Below are positions 58,442 through 64,000 of a DNA stretch of 64,000 bases, in pieces. Numbering within the stretch: position 1 is the stretch's first letter; each line of letters starts with the position of its first letter. The DNA is taken from contig NZ_BAKH01000005.1 of assembly GCF_000614105.1 (NCBI RefSeq), positions 1 through 64,000 of the forward strand. The letters are read 5' to 3'. The position numbers were made by a program, and so were the translations under genes. This DNA comes from Prevotella micans DSM 21469 = JCM 16134. Its GTDB lineage: Bacteria > Bacteroidota > Bacteroidia > Bacteroidales > Bacteroidaceae. The notes under the pieces were generated by a model that made no database searches, was not told where the DNA came from, and saw only the letters and a program-made list of their open reading frames with translations.

Positions 58442-59476
58442 ATGAAAAAAAATCTGTTTAAATCGGTTATGCTGTTGCTAGGAGCAGCATTCATGACCGT
58501 GGCTTTCACAGCCTGCGAAAAAGACCCCGTAGTTCCAACACCAGGACCCGACAAACTTCACGAAGACCCCGTCAAGGTGTCCATTAAACTTGTGGAATGC
58601 CACCTGCACAATCCATGGGATAAAATTGATACCGAAGGCGGCCCTCACCAAAATCCAGAAACCAAGGCCAAATACCTCAAACGAATCCAGACGATAACAT
58701 ACGAAAACAAACCTGGAAAGGGATGGGGACTGGCAGACGGAAGCCAAAGTAAATTCTATGTAATCGGGGCATACGACTACGACAATGGTAAAGGCCCGAT
58801 ACCCACCCCGATGTATCTCATGTTCATCAAGTATTACAACATCAAGGGCGAGCTAATGAACAGTCAGTTCATTTTAAATAATCAGGACGCCATTCATCAG
58901 CACTTCTTCACAATTGAAAATGCGAAGAATCTCATGACAGGCCAAGAACTGGCCGACAAAGCCACGACCAGCTTTATCGATTATAAATATGTTGACACGA
59001 CTCCCTGGGATACGACCTATCACAGCGGCTTAGCTAAGCTGACCGGAAGAACCAATCCACTCGGATTCAAAGGCGCCATTACCTTCCTGAAAGATCGCAC
59101 GACAATGGACATGAGAATCCGACTGCTACACGATAACCGCGGAAAGAAAGACCCGAAAGCCAACGGTTTCAGTCCTTTCTATAAGCCCTCGGCTTCGCAG
59201 GTTCAGGTTGGTTCGTGGGACATCAACATAACCGTCCCGGTAGTGGTGTTGATGAACAACAACGAATACCTCGAAGAGTTCGATACGACCATGGGTGTCG
59301 AAGGCATCGAACCATATGTAAAGAAAACTCCTGAAAACAGCTTAAGCGCAGGCAGCAACAGTGTGCTTCAGGCCATCATGAAAGCCTTCAATATTTCGTG
59401 GAGCGAAGCTCTAACCGACTATCTCACGAAATATTTCACACAAGGCTCTTCAGAGTCAGGTTCCATCTGGCTATAA
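58442..59476 (+). CDS. Lipoprotein partner of the second TonB receptor
   Basis: A 344-residue lipoprotein (TVAFTAC, Cys25). An N-terminal Pro-rich spacer (KDPVVPTPGPDK) is followed by a globular region with conserved-looking His residues (VECHLHNPWDKID, GGPHQNPETK, DAIHQHFFTIEN) that could ligate metal. It starts 39 bp after the receptor and ends at two strong terminators, so it is the last gene of the locus. It is probably a surface substrate-capture lipoprotein for the receptor; I do not recognise the family by name. Confidence 0.7.
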   Translation: MKKNLFKSVMLLLGAAFMTVAFTACEKDPVVPTPGPDKLHEDPVKVSIKLVECHLHNPWDKIDTEGGPHQNPETKAKYLKRIQTITYENKPGKGWGLADGSQSKFYVIGAYDYDNGKGPIPTPMYLMFIKYYNIKGELMNSQFILNNQDAIHQHFFTIENAKNLMTGQELADKATTSFIDYKYVDTTPWDTTYHSGLAKLTGRTNPLGFKGAITFLKDRTTMDMRIRLLHDNRGKKDPKANGFSPFYKPSASQVQVGSWDINITVPVVVLMNNNEYLEEFDTTMGVEGIEPYVKKTPENSLSAGSNSVLQAIMKAFNISWSEALTDYLTKYFTQGSSESGSIWL

Positions 59477-59482
59477 TTCTTC

Positions 59483-59518
59483 GCCAGTCGGCCAGCCCGA
59501 CTGGCTTGGTATTTTAAA
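59483..59518 (+). terminator. First terminator after the receptor locus
   Basis: A perfect 9-bp stem (59483-59491 with 59497-59505), a 5-base loop, then TTGGTATTTT. Confidence 0.75.
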
Positions 59519-59541
59519 AACATTATATTCAAACACCCCAC

Positions 59542-59573
59542 AAGAGCTGCCCTTTTTCGGGCAGCTCTTTTTG
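59542..59573 (+). terminator. Second terminator after the receptor locus
   Basis: A perfect 11-bp stem (59542-59552 with 59559-59569) and 6-base T-rich loop followed by a T-run: a textbook Rho-independent site about 40 bp after the first hairpin. Confidence 0.9.
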
Positions 59574-59739
59574 TGCTCATATCTAATTCACATTGTTTTA
59601 AGGATATGGCAATACCAGATTACGCAGTTTCATCTTATCGGCGGAGATATTCGCAATCGATGAGCAATAATTACAAATGAAAAACCTCGGTGCGAACAGA
59701 TCTCCCTGTTATTATCTTGGATTTTATAATGTTACTTTA

Positions 59740-60149
59740 AGATAAGTGTGAGAAAACCTGCTTTTCACACAAGCATCTTAAGTTCCCTGTGAGAAAACTC
59801 TGTTGTTACACAGAAATCATAAGTTCCTTGTGTAGCAACAGTGTTGCTACACAGGGAATATAAGTTCTTTGTGAGGAAACACTGTTGCTACACAGAAACC
59901 GTAAGTTCCCTGTGAGAAAACACAGTTGTTACACAAGCAGTTTAAGTTCTTTGTGTAGCAACAGTGTTGCTACACAAAAACCGTAAGTTCTCTGTGAGAA
60001 AACACCGTTGTTACACAAGCAGTTTAAGTTCTTTGTGAGAAAACGCTGTTTCTACACAAAAACTATAAGTTCCTTGTGTAAAAATATTATTGTTACACTA
60101 TCTGTTTAATCTCTTTGTGCAACACAATATATTTCTAGGGTTATCCTCC
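59740..60149. repeat. 41-bp tandem array with alternating dimeric units (10 copies)
   Basis: Anchors (AGTTCYYTGTG) lie at 59740, 59781, 59822, 59863, 59904, 59945, 59986, 60027, 60068 and 60109: a strict 41-bp period over about 410 bp. Each unit carries a dyad core; in two units it is perfect (GTGTAGCAAC, 3-base centre, GTTGCTACAC). Unit tails alternate between AACCGTA/AACTATA and GCAGTTTA types from 59863 onward, giving an 82-bp higher-order period. The array lies between terminators of two convergent transcripts, in an 850-bp gap without genes. Confidence 0.94.
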
Positions 60150-60255
60150 ATGAATACTAAATTACACAGAGTGTTATTCCTCATTTTTCTAGCGTAGCTC
60201 TTCTATCGCAGTATGAAATAAGGCCCGGAAGCAGACGGAATGTGGAGATAACAGA

Positions 60256-60302
60256 CAAAAAAAGCAGGCATAAGTTGAACAATCATGCAACTTATGCCTG
60301 CT
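60256..60302 (-). terminator. Terminator of the POT transporter transcript
   Basis: A perfect 15-bp stem (60263-60277 with 60288-60302) and 10-base loop. On the minus strand it is followed by seven T residues. It lies 31 bp after the transporter stop codon. Confidence 0.9.
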
Positions 60303-60333
60303 TATTAAATCCCCAAAGGGAATTGATTGTAGA

Positions 60334-61886
60334 TTATGATTTGGTTACTCTTTCGAGCCATTTAACCATGCCGAACATCACCGACATGGAGATTATGCAC
60401 ACAAGAGCAAACACTAACCAGCATATCCAGAGAGAATATTTGTTGTACATCCACGGACCTATCCAAAGAAGAATGTTGCCAACGGCCGTTGCACCCAACC
60501 ATAATCCCTGACATAGACCTTGGAGATGCTTCGGGGCTACCTTGCTCACAAAACTGAGACCTAGAGGCGAAATAAACAACTCGGCCATCGTGAGCAGGAA
60601 GTAGGTTAGAATGAGCACCCATGGGCCAACTTTCATCACGCTGGAGAGTTCGGGCGATATATTTCTGAATGTTTCGGCTGAAGGATAACCCATCGTCATC
60701 GACAGGGCCATGAGGAACAGATAGGCCAGGCCGGCAATTCCCATTCCGTAGGCTATCTTCTTCGGTGTTGAAAGAGGCTTGCCTTTCTTGGTGAAATAAG
60801 AGAACACCCACATAATAACGGGGGTTAAGAATATCACAAAGAAAGGATTAACAGCTTGCCATACTTCGGGTGCCACGGAATCGGTTTTCACAAAGTCGCG
60901 AGCGAAGAACGATAAACTTTGTCCGTTTTGATGGAACGAGAACCAGAAGAACACACTGATGCCAAGCACTGCAAAAAGAGCATACATGCGCTGCTTGATT
61001 TCCTTGGCCATGGTGATTTTTTCTTCTTCGGTGTATTCCTGAACCACTACTTGTTCTTTCTTACCTGGCATTGGGAAGAGGTGTTTCGAGGTCATGAAGA
61101 TGATTAGCGAAACGAGCATCATCACCACGCTGGCAATGAAACTGTAGTGCACGCCGGTGTTGAACACGTCGAGATATTGTGGACAGAACGATGCCAGGTC
61201 GGCCGCATTTCCACCGACTTCGGCGGCTAGTTTCTGTAAGTTGCCAAGGTTTCCGCCAATACTTCCGTTTATAAAGTCGTGGCATAGGCGGGGGAGGTCG
61301 GCATTGTAGACAAATCCGTTTCGGTTGAGCCACCAGCTACGCAGAAGCGGAGCGATGAAAGGAGCCACCAGGCACCTACATTTATAAAAACGTAGAAGAT
61401 TTGGAATCCGGCGTCGCGTTGTCCAATTGCCCATTTAAGTTTTTCGGGCGATTCTTTTGCGGCTTCGGCTTCAAAGTCGTCGTACATCTGTCCGACAATA
61501 GCTTGAAGATTGCCCTTGAACAATCCGTTTCCACACGAGATGAGCACAAGTGCGAAGATCGTGAACGCAAGCAGATAGGAGTTGTTTTGAGGTGTTGCAA
61601 GAATCGGAATGGATAGCGCAACATAACCTATGGCCATGATGACGAGTCCACTTTCGATTGTTCTTTGATAGTTTTGCGTTTTGTCGGCGATGGCTCCTCC
61701 AACCAGACTCATAACATAGATTGCTGCGAGGAAGAACGCGGCAATCAAGCCGGAGGTTTCGTCGGACAAGCCGAACTTTGAACACAGAAACAGAGCCAAT
61801 ACGGCATTCATGATGTAGTAGCCAAAGCGCTCTCCCATATTGCTGAGAGCAGCTAGCAGTAGACCTTTCGGATGATTTTTGAACAT
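60334..61886 (-). CDS. POT-family peptide:proton symporter (one frameshift)
   Basis: About 517 residues once one base is restored near 61372 (GGTGCCTGGTGG), joining YVFINVGA to LVAPFIAPLLRSWW. The N-terminus (LLLAALSNMGERFGYYIMNA) holds the ERFGYY-type motif of POT/PTR transporters. About 12-14 helices are present. The C-terminal half keeps family features (GKPLSTPKKIAYGMGIAGLA, FISPLGLSFVSKVAP). It imports di- and tripeptides in the inner membrane. It follows the outer-membrane barrel by 5 bp and the LysM protein before that, so the three form one operon. Confidence 0.9.
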
Positions 61887-61891
61887 ATTAT

Positions 61892-62626
61892 TTAATTGCT
61901 TTTGATTAAGTCGAACAAATAAGTTGCCTTGATAATGATGTTTCCGAAGTTTGACTTCCCAAAGTAGTCACGCTTCGAATTTCCGTAGATATTTCCGAGC
62001 CCGTAGTAGTAGCGTGCCTCAAGGATAAATCTCCCTGCTTTAGGGATGTACCATTCGGCTCCGAGTCCGGCTGTTATTCCGTAATCGAATTTGTTTTCCA
62101 CGGGCATTTCTTCTTGTTTAACGATAGTATTGCTTCTGCCAGTCCCATCGTTCGCGAGGTTTGGTTGGGTGTAGTTTTTCGTTGTCGATTCCCCCAGATA
62201 TATTCCAATCTGCGGACCGGCCTGAGCGAAGATATTCACTCCGTTTTGTTCTTTTCCCCAGGCAAGATGGGCCATGACGGGAATCTGAATATAGTTTATC
62301 GTGCGTGAATATTTCTCGGCTTGCCCATTGGAATTAATCACAGGTTGGTCGGTTCGGGTGAGAATTTTTTCTTTCCATCCAATCGAGGCGTAGTTCACTT
62401 CGGCCTGCACGGAACAGATGGTTTTGAAATATTTCTCACACACATATCGAAAGCTGGCGCCAGCAATGAGTCCACCGTGTTGTGATTGCGACACGCGGGG
62501 GTCGAATCCCACGTTTGACATAACATATCCTCCCCCGAATCCAATGGAGAATTGATTTCTGTGCTCGCCAACTTGCGCAAAGGCCATAATGGGCAGGAAC
62601 AGGGATAGAAGGAGGAGATTCTTCAT
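61892..62626 (-). CDS. Outer-membrane beta-barrel protein
   Basis: A 244-residue exported protein of the PF13568-type barrel group. The signal peptide ends IMAFAQ. Strand patterns include FSIGFGGGYVMSNVGFD, YIQIPVMAHLAWG and ARYYYGLGNIYGN, and the protein ends IIIKATYLFDLIKSN. Its ATG lies one base after the stop of the LysM protein, so translation is coupled. It may form a small channel or anchor for the peptide-uptake operon; this is contextual inference. Confidence 0.8.
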   Translation of the reverse strand: MKNLLLLSLFLPIMAFAQVGEHRNQFSIGFGGGYVMSNVGFDPRVSQSQHGGLIAGASFRYVCEKYFKTICSVQAEVNYASIGWKEKILTRTDQPVINSNGQAEKYSRTINYIQIPVMAHLAWGKEQNGVNIFAQAGPQIGIYLGESTTKNYTQPNLANDGTGRSNTIVKQEEMPVENKFDYGITAGLGAEWYIPKAGRFILEARYYYGLGNIYGNSKRDYFGKSNFGNIIIKATYLFDLIKSN

Positions 62627-62627
62627 G

Positions 62628-64000
62628 TTAGTAGATGAGGTTGTCTATCGTTTGGTCTGACTTGAAATGAATCAGTTGGAAATGATTGTTGCGATAACCG
62701 CCCTGACCAACTTGCTCGAAGTTGTAGCGTGTTTGTAGAGGTTTATATTTCACTTCAGAGTTCATTCCTCGGAATGACTGTCCGCTATTTTTGAGTCCGC
62801 GCACGAAGAATTCTGCCTGGTCGTAGCCCACAAGTGCCATGCGCGGAATATTGGTTTTCTCCATCGGCTCACCATAGGTTTCCTTATAGAGTTTCTCGAA
62901 CGCCTCGGTGCGATTGGCAACCTTGTTATAGTAGTAGGTCGTGGGGATATAAACATTATACTTAAAGAAATTCTGCAGCGCGTGGTCTTGATACATGAAC
63001 CATTGTGTGTAGCCATAGGTTACTATCGCTGCTCCCGGTCGAATACGCTTAAGCGAATCCATCTTCTCGAATACCCGATTCATTTGCGGACTTTTCTCGG
63101 TATTAAGCACAACCACATTCGGACGTGCTGTGTGGAAGTGTTTCGCAAAATCGTAAATGGGCGAGTTCAAGTTCGTGAGGTCGTATTTGACATTCATAAC
63201 CTCAAGTTGTTTCCGCAATCCGCTTGTGAACGCTCCCACTCGACTGTGCAGGTCGTTACAATTAATGAAGATGATATGGTGCGTACTTTGGAATCGCTCC
63301 AGAAAGCAAGCAATTGCACGCTCGTTGAGCTGCATTTCCGGCTGATAAACCTGAAATACATCGGGGGTCTGCGCTAAGTTTACACCTTCAACCGAGAACG
63401 GAATTACCAATTTCGTTCCGCGTGCACGACAGAAATCTTCCAACGGCTTAACCTGGAACGAATAAAGCGGACCGAAAATTATGTCGAGATTCTCCGCATT
63501 CTTGTCCATCAGAGTAGTTTTAATATCGCCATCCTTAGGTACATTCCACGCATGAACATCGGTTGTAATCCCTTCGCTTTTCAGCTGTTCCAATGCAAGA
63601 AGAATACCGCGATAATATTCAACCATTCGCTTTCCGTCGCCATCCAGATTGTGGAGTGGCAACATGATTCCTATTCGTATACCTTTTCCTTGCACAGTTT
63701 GTTTAGCGGCGGTTCTGTTGATTGTTGATTCGGTGCGCGATTCATTTTTTTTCGAATCCTTGCCTTTCGCAAAAGGCACGAGGATGAGGTCGCCTTTCTT
63801 GAGCTCATAGCCCTCCTGTTTCATTTCAGGGTTAGCATCAATTAGTTGTTGAATGGTCACGCCATATTCCTTAGCCAATCCGAATATGGTTTCGCGTTTG
63901 TTTACCTTGTGCAGGTGTTGCCATTTGTGGCTTTGCGCCATCGCCTCGAAACCGAATGTCAAAGCGACTGCCAACAGCAGAAACCTGAGAAAACATTTCA
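62628..64000 (-). CDS. LysM plus periplasmic-binding-protein fusion (start just outside window)
   Basis: About 457 residues are visible. The frame runs to the window edge, where (A)TG AAA TGT TTT places the first base of the start codon at the next position outside. This gives a signal peptide KCFLRFLLLAVALTFGF...AMAQ. A LysM domain follows (HKVNKRETIFGLAKEYG, LIDANPEMKQEG). The remainder is an amino-acid-ABC/receptor-type ligand-binding fold (IRIGIMLPLHNLDGDGKRM, VPKDGDIKTTL, VLNTEKSPQMNRVF). LysM would tether it to peptidoglycan. The ligand is unknown; operon context suggests peptides or wall fragments. Confidence 0.85.
   Translation of the reverse strand, partial: KCFLRFLLLAVALTFGFEAMAQSHKWQHLHKVNKRETIFGLAKEYGVTIQQLIDANPEMKQEGYELKKGDLILVPFAKGKDSKKNESRTESTINRTAAKQTVQGKGIRIGIMLPLHNLDGDGKRMVEYYRGILLALEQLKSEGITTDVHAWNVPKDGDIKTTLMDKNAENLDIIFGPLYSFQVKPLEDFCRARGTKLVIPFSVEGVNLAQTPDVFQVYQPEMQLNERAIACFLERFQSTHHIIFINCNDLHSRVGAFTSGLRKQLEVMNVKYDLTNLNSPIYDFAKHFHTARPNVVVLNTEKSPQMNRVFEKMDSLKRIRPGAAIVTYGYTQWFMYQDHALQNFFKYNVYIPTTYYYNKVANRTEAFEKLYKETYGEPMEKTNIPRMALVGYDQAEFFVRGLKNSGQSFRGMNSEVKYKPLQTRYNFEQVGQGGYRNNHFQLIHFKSDQTIDNLIY

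Noticed and set aside
59740-60149. Possible CRISPR array
   Set aside because: Units are contiguous 41-bp repeats with no unique spacers, and there are no cas genes in the window. The same applies to the other arrays.

Overview
The window reads as Bacteroidales chromosome, most likely Prevotellaceae/Muribaculaceae-like. The grounds are the UppS-BamA-OmpH-MurI block in its Bacteroidetes arrangement, HmuY and calycin-like haem-locus proteins, BACON-domain lipoproteins, DUF6078/DUF6242/DUF6089/DUF6261 families, a PorV/PorQ-like barrel, several secreted proteins with short beta-rich tails like type IX secretion (T9SS) sorting signals, and many TAnnTTTG (-7) promoter boxes. The genus is inferred, not proven. 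No rRNA, tRNA, CRISPR array, IS element or phage gene was seen.

Layout. 1-3.6 kb: a 41-bp tandem array, then three secreted T9SS-tail-like proteins. 3.66-12.5 kb: envelope-biogenesis block (DUF6242, DUF6089, uppS, bamA, three OmpH/Skp-like chaperones, murI). 12.6-16 kb: a heterodimeric ABC exporter on the minus strand. 16.2-24.4 kb: minus-strand housekeeping (CCA tRNA nucleotidyltransferase, zinc-ribbon lipoprotein, U32 peptidase, cytidine deaminase, beta-helix lipoprotein, AmpG-like permease). 24.4-28 kb: an unusual fusion of glycosyltransferase, HIT-like and SpoIID modules. 28.3-28.6 kb: a 42-bp array in a divergent promoter region, followed by a 1484-residue secreted protein. 33.5-36.4 kb: accessory stretch with a DUF389 protein, the stump of a BCCT transporter and two unrecognised exported proteins. 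36.4-39.2 kb: DUF6078 and the xpt/xanthine-permease pair. 39.3-47.9 kb: five-gene operon of two BACON lipoproteins, an S8 protease, a PorV-like barrel and a T9SS-tail protein. 48.2-50.6 kb: a DUF6261 gene bracketed by two related 42-bp arrays, plus a possible small RNA. 50.7-59.5 kb: two back-to-back TonB-receptor loci, one of them HmuY-like. 59.7-60.15 kb: a 41-bp array made of alternating dimers. 60.3-64 kb: POT peptide transporter, outer-membrane barrel, LysM/periplasmic-binding protein.

Two themes cut across the annotation. First, at least twelve places in ten genes lose frame, and every one is repaired by adding back exactly one base, often in a short homopolymer. Systematic base undercalling explains this better than gene decay, so these genes are annotated as single full-length CDSs. 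Second, the intergenic regions hold five tandem arrays with periods of 41 or 42 bp (about four turns of B-DNA) and two with 22 or 23 bp (about two turns). Apart from the pair around DUF6261 the arrays differ in sequence but share this phasing. The DUF6261 gene with its homologous flanking arrays is the best candidate here for an undescribed system.
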